DNA of 64,000 nt from Sporomusa sp. KB1 (GCF_007830295.1 NZ_VLKC01000001.1:391773-455772); one strand, 5' to 3'. Positions 17,450 to 26,667 are shown, counted from the first letter of the stretch. Numbers and translations are program-made. The notes: a model not told the origin generated them from the letters alone.

Positions 17450-17956
17450 TCAGTTGCGGCGTACAAGGTGTTTAATTTCTATTGCCGCCTGTTCCGCTGT
17501 AATATCACTCACATCAATTTTTTTTGTATCCATAGAATGGTATAAAGCAAGTCGGGGTATGCTTCTTTCAATAATATCACGATTACGGATACCTGCCTCC
17601 ACATCGTATTGCAGGCGAGCTGCCAGTGCCTGCTCGGAACATATTAGCGATATTTTATGAAGTTCAAACTCCCAACCTTGCAGCCGCATCAGTAATTGAT
17701 TGAAAATATCCTCTTGATGGATTACCCAGCAGAAAATTACATACTCGTACCCAGTATTATTCAAAAACGATTTGAGCAGATAGCAGATGTTGTCCAGCAC
17801 CATCGCTTTGTTTTCTTCCGAAACAACAAACGGGTTCATATTCCAACACCAGTCACCATCCAACCAAACTCCCGGCGGCAAAATCTTAAGCAGCTGTCTA
17901 CATACCGCGCTCTTGCCAACCCCCATTGTACCATTGATAATTATTAGCTTTTTCAT
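17450..17956 (-). CDS. Small P-loop kinase / AAA nucleotide-binding protein
   Basis: The 168-residue protein begins with a Walker A motif GTMGVGKSAVC (residues 9-19), followed by WLDGDWCWNMNPF and a C-terminal NRDIIERSIPR segment, the arrangement of shikimate/gluconate-kinase-like or chloramphenicol-phosphotransferase-like small kinases. It is the first gene of the four-gene group running to 15416. The substrate is unknown. In this context a phosphotransferase acting on a small antibiotic-like molecule is possible but unproven. Confidence 0.75.
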   Translation of the reverse strand: MKKLIIINGTMGVGKSAVCRQLLKILPPGVWLDGDWCWNMNPFVVSEENKAMVLDNICYLLKSFLNNTGYEYVIFCWVIHQEDIFNQLLMRLQGWEFELHKISLICSEQALAARLQYDVEAGIRNRDIIERSIPRLALYHSMDTKKIDVSDITAEQAAIEIKHLVRRN

Positions 17957-18202
17957 TTTTCAAAATGCTCTCTTTCGGCTTCCAATTCTTTATTAGGCTT
18001 AATCAATAAAAGTGCATCCATCGTGGAGTATCACCACGAAAGTTAGCGACCCTATAAAATATCTTATTCCCCTTTGTAGCGGTTGCCATATGAAATTGCA
18101 CAAACAGTTAAAACGTGAAGAATTGGCAAAGAAAGTATGATTTCACAGTATAAGCATAATGCCACGTAACATCCATAATAGCATTTATACTTGATTAACA
18201 GT

Positions 18203-18496
18203 TCACCCGGGCCAACTGCACGACTTCATATCAACGCGGCCATCCATTAGGAATGTCACACCTTCGGCTACCAAAAGAGCCTTGCGTATATTTGCATACA
18301 TGCCGCCTGTAATGGAGCCGTCCGCCATAACGACCCGTTGCCACGGCAAATGCTCCGGGCAACAACGCATAGCCCAACCGACCACACGCGCCGCGCGGGG
18401 GCGTCCCAACATCCGGGCGATCTGGCCATATGATACCACTCTGCCGTAAGGTATTTGCTCGACAACGGCGTACACTTGCTTAAAAAATGGATTCAA
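18203..18496 (-). CDS. Alkyltransferase-like protein (ATL, MGMT family)
   Basis: This 97-residue protein is the DNA-binding domain of the O6-alkylguanine-DNA methyltransferase family: IPYGRVVSYGQIARMLGRP carries the recognition helix, and the position of the reactive cysteine in PCHRV is replaced by tryptophan (LPWQRVV). Such ATL proteins bind alkylated guanine without repairing it directly and hand the lesion to nucleotide excision repair. The gene is free-standing; the 250 bp between it and the kinase gene hold no gene. Confidence 0.88.
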   Translation of the reverse strand: MNPFFKQVYAVVEQIPYGRVVSYGQIARMLGRPRAARVVGWAMRCCPEHLPWQRVVMADGSITGGMYANIRKALLVAEGVTFLMDGRVDMKSCSWPG

Positions 18497-18894
18497 AATA
18501 AACTCATCCTGACTTGTTTATAATTATCTTCATTATAAAACACAATACCAAATTACAAAAGATTATTATTTTTCGTAACACCAAATGACAAGTAAACTAT
18601 AATTTCTTTGTATATAACTTTAATTCTGTAGCCTTTGTAAAATAAACTTTCTTTTGATATGTTTTATTTGTGACTGAGCCGATTCCCACTGGCGTACACT
18701 ACACTGAGGTTTAAACTAGACAACATAACAAAAATGAAAAAACTTACATTTCTCTGTAATACTTCTCAAATTTTTCCACGCTTTTCTACCGTCTTAACCA
18801 GCTTGGTCAGTGTCTTATTTACCGGTGTAGGTATGCCTATTTTTTTCCTTCCTCCACTATAGCGCCATTGATCGCGTAATCCTAACAAAGGAAG
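18497..18894. other. Gap left of the IS element; remnant ORF split by the insertion
   Basis: This ~400 bp is A+T-rich and has no complete gene. Reading the minus strand across the insertion (20310 to 20254, then 18894 to 18760) restores a frame of ~57 codons containing VVPEVYGYKQQKQLPLLG and IPTPVNKTLTKLVKTV. The IS256 element therefore may have landed in the 3' part of a small unidentified gene. The rest shows nothing recognisable. Confidence 0.4.
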
Positions 18895-20253
18895 GATAAG
18901 GTACAATAAGTTTCGCAAATTGAAATACGGCTAAAAAAGAGGACAAGTTTGCAGTTCCCCGGTAAAATGAAGTCACCACACACCATTTACCGAAAGGGGA
19001 AGAGCAAACATGTCCAAAGAAATTATACAGTTGAATGAAGAAATCATCAAGGTAGAACTGAAGGAACTGGTGCGTAGCAGCGTGGAGGAAACGCTCAATA
19101 ACTTGCTGGATCAGGAAGCCAAAGACCTAACCCAGGCGGCCCGATATGAGCGTACTGAAACCCGTCAAGGTTACCGCTCCGGTCACTACGACAGGCGGTT
19201 GACTACTACCTCCGGCGATGTCACGCTGAAAGTTCCCAAGCTCAAGGGCATTCCTTTTGAAACCGCCATTATCGAACGCTATCGCCGGCGGGAAAGTTCC
19301 GTAGAAGAAGCGCTCATCGAAATGTATCTAGCTGGCGTATCCGTCCGGCGAGTGGAAGACATCACCGAGGCTCTGTGGGGCAGCAAGGTATCGCCGTCCA
19401 CCATCAGTGAGTTGAATAAGAAGGCCTATGTCCACATTGAAGAGTGGCGCAGTCGGCCGCTGCAAAGTGGTAAGTATCCCTATGTTTACGTCGACGGCAT
19501 TTACTTACGCCGCAACTGGGGCGGTGAATATGAGAATGTGAGCGTATTGGTGGCGATTGCCGTCAACGAAGACGGCTACCGTGAAGTGCTGGGAGCGGCC
19601 GAAGGCATGAAAGAAGACAAAGTCAGTTGGCTGGAATTCTTCAAATGGCTGAAAAGCCGCGGTTTAACAGGCGTCCAACTGATCATTGGTGATAAATGCC
19701 AAGGGATGCTGGCAGCGGCAAATGAGGTCTTCCCCCAGGCCAAATACCAGCGCTGCACTGTTCACTTTTACCGCAATGTCTTTTCAGTTGTTCCCCGCTC
19801 CAAGGTCAAAACGGTTGCGAAAATGCTCAAAGCGATTCATGCGCAGGAAAGCAAGTCCGCTGCCCGGGAAAAGGCGGCACAGGTAGCAAAAAGCTTGCGC
19901 GACATGAAACTCAAAGAAGCGGCGGCCAAAATCGAGGAAAGCATCGAGGAAACGCTTGCTTATGCCGACTTTCCCGGCGAGCACTGGACAAGAATCCGGA
20001 CTAACAATGTGATTGAGAGACTCAACCGGGAGATCAGGCGGCGAACCAGGGTCGTGGGTGCTTTCCCGGATGGGCAGTCCGCTCTGATGCTGGTCTGCGC
20101 CCGCCTTCGCCACGTTGCTGGAACCCAGTGGGGCAGTAAAAAGTATATGAATATGAAACATCTAGAAAATACCGACCCTGAGTCGGATTTTAGTGATGAC
20201 TGATTTTACTACCTAGGACTGCAAACCTTTTTGCGAAACTTTCTTGACACTAC
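18895..20253 (+). mobile_element. IS256-family insertion sequence, 1359 bp
   Basis: The element is flanked by a 9-bp direct repeat CAAAGGAAG (18886-18894 and 20254-20262), the size expected for IS256 target duplication. The ends carry imperfect inverted repeats sharing AAGTTTCGCAAA (left GATAAGGTACAATAAG..., right GTAGTGTCAAGAAAG... on the minus strand). It contains one intact transposase gene. The G+C content of the transposase is visibly higher than the flanks, consistent with acquisition. Intact target repeats suggest a recent insertion. Confidence 0.88.
19010..20203 (+). CDS. IS256-family transposase (mutator type)
   Basis: The 397-residue DDE transposase has the family features: N-terminal RQGYRSGHYDRRLTTTSGDV, KVPKLKGIPFETAIIERYRR, SVSTIS-like region SKVSPSTISELNKKA, catalytic Asp in YPYVYVDGIYLRRNW, second Asp in LIIGDKCQGM, and the glutamate in NNVIERLNREIRRRTRVVG. 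The second-Asp motif reads GDKCQG rather than the common SDGHKG/SDAHxG but keeps the Asp. Length and termini are intact, so it is probably active. It starts with ATG after AGGGGAAGAG. Confidence 0.95.
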   Translation: MSKEIIQLNEEIIKVELKELVRSSVEETLNNLLDQEAKDLTQAARYERTETRQGYRSGHYDRRLTTTSGDVTLKVPKLKGIPFETAIIERYRRRESSVEEALIEMYLAGVSVRRVEDITEALWGSKVSPSTISELNKKAYVHIEEWRSRPLQSGKYPYVYVDGIYLRRNWGGEYENVSVLVAIAVNEDGYREVLGAAEGMKEDKVSWLEFFKWLKSRGLTGVQLIIGDKCQGMLAAANEVFPQAKYQRCTVHFYRNVFSVVPRSKVKTVAKMLKAIHAQESKSAAREKAAQVAKSLRDMKLKEAAAKIEESIEETLAYADFPGEHWTRIRTNNVIERLNREIRRRTRVVGAFPDGQSALMLVCARLRHVAGTQWGSKKYMNMKHLENTDPESDFSDD

Positions 20254-20341
20254 CAAAGGAAGCTGCTGCTTCTGTTGTTTATAGCCATAAACTTCTGGAA
20301 CCACACGCCTAGAAGCGTATACTTTTCATCAGACAACCAAA

Positions 20342-20372
20342 AGCTCCTACCTGTAAAATCAAGTAGGAGCTA
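20342..20372 (-). terminator. Rho-independent terminator
   Basis: A 9-bp stem AGCTCCTAC / GTAGGAGCT (20342-20350, 20363-20371) is followed by TTTTGG on the minus strand, 10 bp after the end of the broken FadR-type regulator. Confidence 0.7.
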
Positions 20373-20381
20373 GTTTAGTAG

Positions 20382-20791
20382 TCAAGGATTATGAAAATCC
20401 TCCAATTCCAACTTGGCAATTTCTTTAATTTCCTCATCTGTAGCATTCTCCACGATCATACGCATTATTTCAGTTTCTAACGCTAAGCGTACAGAATACC
20501 AATCTCGCATCATCTTTTTTTATCCTGCATAAAACTCATGCCTAACGGATCGGAAGACATTCCTGGATTTTCCGCTACAAAAATTCCCAACGCCTTTTTA
20601 ATGACTAAAACCCCATTAGCTTCCAGAGTTTTAACTGCTTCTCTTATTGAGGTACGGCTAACACCAAACTGTATTGCCATTGTGCGTTCGTCAGGTAATC
20701 TATCCCCCGGGGATAGTTCCTTCTTGAGTAGAATTGCATCTCGTATTTTAATCGCGATTTCTTCTGATTTAGGTTGAGCCCCTTTTTTCAT
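20382..20791 (-). pseudogene. GntR/FadR-family regulator, frameshifted and truncated
   Basis: The first 93 codons encode a GntR-type winged helix (LPDERTMAIQFGVSRTSIRE) and the start of the linker LGMSFMQDKKR, then stop. In the next frame the sequence continues MMRDWYSVRLALETEIMRMI with a following ENATDEEIKEIAKLE, which is the beginning of the FCD ligand domain, and ends at 20382. The break is at a run of seven A (about 20515-20521); an eighth A would restore the frame. Even then the FCD domain would be only about one third of its usual length, so the gene was also truncated, probably by the rearrangements around the IS element. Confidence 0.78.
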
Positions 20792-21022
20792 ATATCAGAA
20801 CCCTCACAGGCCACATTGAGGCAATACTTAGGAAGGGTGGAGCGCATCTATCATACTTTTCCTCATATAACTAGAGTTTTGGTCTTCTTGCCTGTATTTT
20901 TTAAAATTTATAAGCGTTATCTTCTTTTTCATATTCTACTATCTCCTAATATTTTTCTTAACTAGTAATTTTATGTTTAAATCGCATCCAAACAGCAATT
21001 TAGAGACACAAGAAAGAAGAAA

Positions 21023-21886
21023 TCACTTACCACAGTTCAACCACTTTAAGAGTTCAACTACTTCGTAACTGTTGTTCCTTACCTGTCCAATTCGAATATG
21101 TGGTTTACTTTTTCCATGAAAATCGCTACCACACGTAGCGATGATCCCGCTCTTCCGACAAAACTGGAAATAATGATCTTCCTGTTCTTTCGTATGCCAA
21201 GTAGTAAAAGCCTCGATACCCATAAGTCCGAACTCCAAAAGATCACGAAGCAAGGAATCATCAGAAATGCTGAGAGTAGCAGCCGGATGCGCCAGGACAG
21301 GAACACCTCCACTCTGTACGATAAGACGAATAACATCTTGCACCCCCGGAATGTATCGAGGAGCGTTATATGGTCGACCAGTAACGATCCAGTCAATGCA
21401 AAATTGCAATATATGGTTGTCCTGAAATCTGTATTGATTCAAAAGCCGATTATGGGTATTACGGTCATCAAGAAAAATAGCCTGGCTATAACAAATCGGC
21501 ATGGGCTGCGGGCCATTCTCCAATACCTTTTCTTTATCTAAATAAAACCCCGCCTCACGTAATCTGGCAATCTGCGCATCAATGTTTTCTTTGCGGCCTT
21601 TTTCAATTATATCACACCAATGCGTTATGTCGGGGTGGGTATAATCAATGAAATACCCTAGAACATGCAGCCATTTTTCTTTATATATAGTAGAAAATTC
21701 GCAGCCTGGTATGACTTCAATTCCACAATTTTTGCCCCAATATATTGCTTCTTCAACATTATAAACCGTATCGTGATCAGTTATTGCGATAGCTTGAAGC
21801 TGATTAGTTTTCGCTAGTTTGACTATTTCTTGTGGTGAATATTCCCCATCGCCACTTGCAGCTGTATGTATATGTAAATCTACCAT
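21023..21886 (-). CDS. PHP-domain phosphoesterase
   Basis: This 287-residue protein starts with VDLHIHTAASGDGEYSP, the first PHP metal motif, followed by AIAITDHDTV, VIPGCEFST, GGVPVLAHPA and ATCGSDFHGKS. These give the complete trinuclear metal site of the YciV/RNase AM-like PHP family, which hydrolyses phosphoesters such as 3',5'-bisphosphonucleotides or the 5' ends of short RNAs. The ATG follows GGGGAAAAT. It stands alone on the minus strand between a broken regulator and a sigma-54 activator. Confidence 0.88.
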   Translation of the reverse strand: MVDLHIHTAASGDGEYSPQEIVKLAKTNQLQAIAITDHDTVYNVEEAIYWGKNCGIEVIPGCEFSTIYKEKWLHVLGYFIDYTHPDITHWCDIIEKGRKENIDAQIARLREAGFYLDKEKVLENGPQPMPICYSQAIFLDDRNTHNRLLNQYRFQDNHILQFCIDWIVTGRPYNAPRYIPGVQDVIRLIVQSGGVPVLAHPAATLSISDDSLLRDLLEFGLMGIEAFTTWHTKEQEDHYFQFCRKSGIIATCGSDFHGKSKPHIRIGQVRNNSYEVVELLKWLNCGK

Positions 21887-22082
21887 ATTTTCCCCGTATA
21901 ATATTTAATTTAGAATATCCTGACTGATAAGTAAGCAGTTATTGGCAAAACCTAGGAACGGCGGATACGTCTTATAAAAATAAGCTGAGCCTCTGTAAAT
22001 CTTCGGTTGTTTCGTTTTCTTTTATTTTTACAAAACCTTTTCTCTTCTGCCTAGTTAATGTAACCAATTCTATAAAGATAAA

Positions 22083-23525
22083 TCAAAATTGGCTTTTTAG
22101 CTTGCGCAAATAGTAAGCTATACGATAATACTCAATTTCATATCCTTCATTAAGCATTTTTTGTGCTATACGTCGGGGACCGTAACCTAGGTTATGGTAG
22201 TCTTTGATAATTATCTCAGCCCTTTTGTCTAAGTTGATTTTCTTTTCATGTTTTGCCTTAGTTGTTACAGATTGATCGTCAGGTTCAAAGGGAAGATGCT
22301 CTTTGTCCACTATTACGTAAATAGTATCCTTGCCTTTGATGTCAGATATTAAGGGAGTTGATGCGTCTATGCTGTAGTTTATAACATCTCTCAACTGACG
22401 TATATTTCTAGGATAGTTTGCACTCAAAATTGCTTCTTCAGCATCTTTATTAAAACTTAGATTAAAATTTATTCCATGAAGATTCTCTACGGCACGAATA
22501 TATTTATCTACAAAATGATTAAATAAACTCCTTTTTTCCTCAAAGCTCCTCTCCATTAATGATGGAATATATAACTCGTATTGTGCCAAACGTTGATAAA
22601 GTTCTGGCAGCATTTCTTCTTTTAGGTTTTTTGTAGAGGCTGCTATGATTATTACATCAACAGCTATATCTCGACTGCAGCCAATCCTTCGAATACGACC
22701 GGATTCGATTGCCTTGAGAAGAAGCGTCTGGTACTTTTCCAGGGCATGAGCTTCATCAAGAAATAAAATCCCACCATTGGCTTGTTCAAATAATCCCTTT
22801 TTCTGTTTGGAGCCTGTATAGGCTCCTTCTTCACTTCCAAATATCTCTACGGCAGCAATATCAGGATTTGTAAATTGGCCACAGTTTATTTCAATAAAAG
22901 GGGCTTTCTTATCAAGCACACCAACATCTATGGCGTACTTATATATAAGATTGGCTAGCATTGTTTTACCAGTTCCAGATTCACCAATTATGATGGAATG
23001 TCTAGGGCCCGCTAATGATCCTACAGTTCTTTTAGCCCTAACTAGTACATTCTGAAGACTCCCCGTATTACCAATAACAGAACTAATATTGTCTTCCGGT
23101 CTACTTAGGGTCAGATGGAGTTCCAAACTCTTTATTCTGTTATTAAGTTCTTCAATCTCTTGAATATCTTGGAACACCGAAAAGGCTCCTTGAAATTCGT
23201 TATCTATGTATATTGGATAAGAGCTTATCACATATTTCTTTTTTCCAACATAATGAATCTTTTTGTCTAGCAAAGCATTCTTATTCTTTAATACCTTAAG
23301 TACGGCCGCTTGCGGATAAAAAGCTGCAATATGTTTACCTATCATATCTGACCGATTACTATTGGCATAGTCAGCAGATATTTTATTTGAGTAAACTAAA
23401 ATTCCATCACTATTTACTACATTAATACCGTCTTTGCAATAATCAAGTATCTTCTCAAGTAGTTTATGTTTATACAAATCTTCGTACTTTAAAATAAAAT
23501 CACCCGCATTACAACATTTTTTCAA
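22083..23525 (-). CDS. Sigma-54-dependent PAS/AAA+ activator
   Basis: The 480-residue protein has a PAS domain (about residues 15-130: KDGINVVNSDGILVYSN), an AAA+ sigma-54 activation domain with Walker A GESGTGKTML, the sigma-54 contact loop EGAYTGSKQ (a variant of GAFTGA), Walker B GGILFLDEAHAL, and a C-terminal helix-turn-helix (GYGPRRIAQKMLNEGYEIEY). It is divergent from the 2-oxoacid oxidoreductase operon, whose upstream region has a strong -24/-12 promoter, so it is the likely activator of that operon in response to a signal seen by the PAS domain. The start is uncertain: the assigned start is a TTG without a clear ribosome-binding site. Confidence 0.88.
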   Translation of the reverse strand: MKKCCNAGDFILKYEDLYKHKLLEKILDYCKDGINVVNSDGILVYSNKISADYANSNRSDMIGKHIAAFYPQAAVLKVLKNKNALLDKKIHYVGKKKYVISSYPIYIDNEFQGAFSVFQDIQEIEELNNRIKSLELHLTLSRPEDNISSVIGNTGSLQNVLVRAKRTVGSLAGPRHSIIIGESGTGKTMLANLIYKYAIDVGVLDKKAPFIEINCGQFTNPDIAAVEIFGSEEGAYTGSKQKKGLFEQANGGILFLDEAHALEKYQTLLLKAIESGRIRRIGCSRDIAVDVIIIAASTKNLKEEMLPELYQRLAQYELYIPSLMERSFEEKRSLFNHFVDKYIRAVENLHGINFNLSFNKDAEEAILSANYPRNIRQLRDVINYSIDASTPLISDIKGKDTIYVIVDKEHLPFEPDDQSVTTKAKHEKKINLDKRAEIIIKDYHNLGYGPRRIAQKMLNEGYEIEYYRIAYYLRKLKSQF

Positions 23526-23590
23526 TTTATTCTAACATTTATAACAAATATAAGCAATGAGTCTTGCGGGAAAAGCAACAGCTGTGGATT

Positions 23591-23605
23591 TGGCATGGTT
23601 CTTGC
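23591..23605 (+). promoter_or_regulatory. Sigma-54 (-24/-12) promoter of the oxidoreductase operon
   Basis: TGGCATGGTTCTTGC matches the consensus TGGCAC-N5-TTGC, with GG at 23592 and GC at 23604 separated as required. It lies ~40 bp before the first start codon and faces away from the sigma-54 activator gene. Confidence 0.88.
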
Positions 23606-23644
23606 TTGTATTTATGAGCCAAATCAGATTAGGAGGTTCTATCT

Positions 23645-24217
23645 ATGTCCAAATTAATTGAAATCCGCTGGCATGGCAGGGGCGGGCAGGGCGCCAAAAC
23701 GGCTGCTTTGTTATTAGCTGACGTAGCTTTCAGTACAGGCATGTATGTGCAAGGGTTCCCAGAGTATGGTCCTGAACGTATGGGTGCACCCATTACTGCT
23801 TACAACAGAATAAGTGATACAAGGATTAGGGTTCACTCCAACATATATGAACCTGACTATGTTGTAGTAGTAGACGAAACATTGCTTGATTCAGTGCCTG
23901 TTACCAAAGGTTTAAAAAATGATGGCGCTATTATAATCAATACCGATAAGACACCAGAGGAAATGAAAAAGCTCTATTCTAACTATGCTTGCCGGATGCA
24001 TACCATTGATGCTAGAAAAATATCAGAAAAAGCACTTGGCAAGTATTTTCCTAATACCCCAATGTTGGCAGCAGTTGTTAAGATTAGCAACCTTATGGAT
24101 GAAGCAAAGTTTATTGAAGAGATGAATTTGTCATTTGAACATAAGTTTGCAGCTAAACGGAGTATGATCAACGGGAATATGAATGCCCTTATATCCGCAC
24201 TTAAGGAGGTTAAATAA
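23645..24217 (+). CDS. 2-oxoacid:ferredoxin oxidoreductase, gamma subunit
   Basis: The 190-residue gamma subunit of a four-subunit 2-oxoacid:ferredoxin oxidoreductase of the pyruvate-synthase type. The N-terminal IEIRWHGRGGQGAKTAA is the family signature, followed by QGFPEYGPERMGAPITAYNR. It starts 7 nt after AGGAGG, first in the operon and just after the sigma-54 promoter; its stop overlaps the delta-subunit start. The enzyme decarboxylates a 2-oxoacid oxidatively to acyl-CoA, with electrons going to ferredoxin; which oxoacid is used cannot be told from sequence alone. Confidence 0.93.
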   Translation: MSKLIEIRWHGRGGQGAKTAALLLADVAFSTGMYVQGFPEYGPERMGAPITAYNRISDTRIRVHSNIYEPDYVVVVDETLLDSVPVTKGLKNDGAIIINTDKTPEEMKKLYSNYACRMHTIDARKISEKALGKYFPNTPMLAAVVKISNLMDEAKFIEEMNLSFEHKFAAKRSMINGNMNALISALKEVK

Positions 24218-24513
24218 TGGCTAATAATATAACTATTGATGAAACCATTGTCTGGCAAAAGATAACTCCTGGTGGAGACATTTATGCGAGTGGCAATTCA
24301 GAAGAGTTTCATACGGGGGACTGGCGAACCACTAAGCCAATATTTATCGAGGATAGATGTATTCAATGTTTACTCTGTGTCCCTGTATGCCCAGATATAT
24401 CGATACCTATAAAAGCAGAAAAACGAACAGATTTCGCCTACAATCATTGTAAGGGCTGCGGTATTTGCGCAAGAGTCTGCCCGGTCAATGCAATTGAAAT
24501 AAAAGCGGAATAA
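24217..24513 (+). CDS. 2-oxoacid:ferredoxin oxidoreductase, delta subunit (2[4Fe-4S])
   Basis: The 98-residue ferredoxin-like delta subunit has two typical 4Fe-4S motifs, CIQCLLCVPVCPD and CKGCGICARVCPV, for passing electrons to external ferredoxin. It overlaps the gamma gene by one base pair and is followed 21 bp later by the alpha gene with its own GGAGGA site. Confidence 0.93.
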   Translation: MANNITIDETIVWQKITPGGDIYASGNSEEFHTGDWRTTKPIFIEDRCIQCLLCVPVCPDISIPIKAEKRTDFAYNHCKGCGICARVCPVNAIEIKAE

Positions 24514-24534
24514 GAGCAGGAGGAGGAAAAAGAA

Positions 24535-25728
24535 ATGTCTATAAGAGAGAGATTATCCGGTAATGAAGCCGTAGCCCATGCAATGAAGCAAATAAATCCT
24601 GATGTAGTAGCAGCATTCCCAATAACACCATCGACAGAAGTTCCCCAGTACTTTTCGCAGTATGTAGCAGATGGAATAGTAGACACAGAATTTGTACCTG
24701 TAGAAAGTGAACATAGTGCCATCTCCGCATGTGTTGGCTCACAAGCTGCTGGTGCAAGAACAATGACAGCTACTTCCTCCTGTGGTTTGGCGTTAATGCA
24801 TGAGATTCTCTATGTTGCTGCATCAAATAGATTACCAATAACCATGGCGGCTATAAACAGAGCTTTGTCTGGTCCTATCAATATTAATGCGGATCATTCA
24901 GATACTATGGGGTCAAGAGATTCCGGTTGGATACAGATATATTCGGAAACTAATCAAGAAGCTTATGACAACTTCATACAAGCAGTTAGAATTGCAGAAC
25001 ATAAGGACGTTAGATTACCCATAATGGTTTGTCAAGATGGCTTCATTACTAGTCATGCAGTAGAAAATATTGAGCTTATTGAAGATGAAAAGGTAAAAGA
25101 ATTTGTTGGAGAGTATGAGCCCGAAAACTACCTCTTAAATGAGAAACAGCCTATGTCTGTAGGCCCCTATGATACCCCTGCTTACTATATGGAGCATAAA
25201 AGATTGCAAGCAGAAGGAATGCGGAAGGCCAAAGAAATAGCTTTAGAAGTAGCCGCTGAGTTTGAGAAAATAAGCGGTAGAAGATACGAATTGTTCGAAA
25301 AATATAAGCTTGAAGATGCCGAGGTAGCTATAGTGGTTATTAACTCAATGGCTGGTACTGCGAAAGATGCAATTGATCAGCTAAGAAATGATGGAAAAAA
25401 AGCAGGACTACTAAAGATAAGATTATTTAGACCATTTCCTGCAGAAGAAATTGCGGAAGCCTTAAAACATATTAAGGTCTTGGCTGTAATGGATAGATCA
25501 GAGAGTTTTAGTAATCAAGGCGGTCCTTTGGGAGCGGAAATCAAAGCTGCTCTATATCATATTGAAAAAGCTCCTATAATAATAAACTACATTTACGGCT
25601 TAGGTGGTAGGGATATTAAAGTAGAAGATGTCAATAGTGTGTATAAGTCACTTCTGTCGATAATGTCAACTGGTATAACTGGAGAAACCTACAGATACCT
25701 TTCTGTCAGAAATGAGGAGGAGAAATAA
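24535..25728 (+). CDS. 2-oxoacid:ferredoxin oxidoreductase, alpha subunit
   Basis: The 397-residue alpha subunit has the pyrimidine-binding domain opening SGNEAVAHAMKQINPDVVAA with FPITPSTEVPQ, and ESEHSAISACVGSQAAGART, as in PorA proteins. A C-terminal transketolase-like domain follows (AEVAIVVINSMAGTAKDAID, LRLFRPFP region). Length is typical. It sits directly before the beta gene with no gap. Confidence 0.93.
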   Translation: MSIRERLSGNEAVAHAMKQINPDVVAAFPITPSTEVPQYFSQYVADGIVDTEFVPVESEHSAISACVGSQAAGARTMTATSSCGLALMHEILYVAASNRLPITMAAINRALSGPININADHSDTMGSRDSGWIQIYSETNQEAYDNFIQAVRIAEHKDVRLPIMVCQDGFITSHAVENIELIEDEKVKEFVGEYEPENYLLNEKQPMSVGPYDTPAYYMEHKRLQAEGMRKAKEIALEVAAEFEKISGRRYELFEKYKLEDAEVAIVVINSMAGTAKDAIDQLRNDGKKAGLLKIRLFRPFPAEEIAEALKHIKVLAVMDRSESFSNQGGPLGAEIKAALYHIEKAPIIINYIYGLGGRDIKVEDVNSVYKSLLSIMSTGITGETYRYLSVRNEEEK

Positions 25729-26667
25729 ATGGCGTACAATCTTAAACAAGAACTGACAAAGCCCGAAAGATTAGCATGTGGGCATAGAATGTGTGCAGGT
25801 TGTGGTGCTCCAATAGCAGTAAGAGGGGTAACACGCGCAGTAAAAGAAGATGATAAACTTGTTGTAGGTTGTGCAACGGGCTGCTTAGAAGTTTCAACAT
25901 TTATGTACCCCTATACTTCGTGGAAGGATTCTTTTATTCATAATGCATTTGAAAACGCTGGAGCAACTATGAGCGGAGTGGAGGCAGCTTATAATTCCCT
26001 TAAAAGAAAAGGTAAAATAAAGGGTGAATATAAATTCATTGCTTTTGGGGGTGATGGTGGTACATACGATATAGGTTTTCAATCACTTTCTGGAGCCATG
26101 GAAAGAGGACATGATCTGGTTTACGTATGCTATGACAATGGTGCTTATATGAATACTGGCATACAAAGATCATCTGCAACCCCCAGGTTTGCAGATACTA
26201 CCACCACTCCATCCGGTGCTGCATCTGTTGGTAAATCGCAGTCGAGAAAAGATCTAACGCAGATAATAGCCAACCATCATATACCTTATGTAGCACAAAC
26301 AACTTTTACAAAGAACTTTAAAGACTTGCATGAAAAGTCTGAGAAGGCGATTTATAAAAAAGGAGCCGCCTTTATGAATATATTAGCTCCATGCCCTAGA
26401 GGGTGGAGATATCCTACTGAGGATCTAATGGAGATGTGCCGGCTTGCAGTAGAAACTTGTTATTGGCCACTATTCGAAGTTGAAGATGGAAATTGGAAGC
26501 TTAGCTATATTCCCAAAAATAAGCTCCCGATTGAGGTTTTTCTCAAGCCACAAGGAAGATTTAAGCATTTATTCGCAAAAGATAATGAACATTTGATTGA
26601 GGAGTTCCAAAAAGAAGTCGATCAAAGATGGAGTGAATTATTAAAAATGTGTGATGTGAAGCCTTAA
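25729..26667 (+). CDS. 2-oxoacid:ferredoxin oxidoreductase, beta subunit (TPP-binding)
   Basis: The 312-residue beta subunit binds thiamine diphosphate: FGGDGGTYDIGFQSLSGAME and CYDNGAYMNTGIQ form the GDG...N motif. The N-terminal CGHRMCAGCGAP and a later cysteine (GCATGCLEV) bind the proximal 4Fe-4S cluster. These features and the MNTGIQRS segment resemble pyruvate-type enzymes, but substrate assignment stays open. It is the last gene of the operon; no convincing terminator follows. Confidence 0.93.
   Translation: MAYNLKQELTKPERLACGHRMCAGCGAPIAVRGVTRAVKEDDKLVVGCATGCLEVSTFMYPYTSWKDSFIHNAFENAGATMSGVEAAYNSLKRKGKIKGEYKFIAFGGDGGTYDIGFQSLSGAMERGHDLVYVCYDNGAYMNTGIQRSSATPRFADTTTTPSGAASVGKSQSRKDLTQIIANHHIPYVAQTTFTKNFKDLHEKSEKAIYKKGAAFMNILAPCPRGWRYPTEDLMEMCRLAVETCYWPLFEVEDGNWKLSYIPKNKLPIEVFLKPQGRFKHLFAKDNEHLIEEFQKEVDQRWSELLKMCDVKP

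Noticed and set aside
23645-26667. Assigning the oxidoreductase specifically to pyruvate, isovalerate or oxoglutarate
   Set aside because: Subunit order and motifs fit several substrate classes and no catabolic neighbour settles it.
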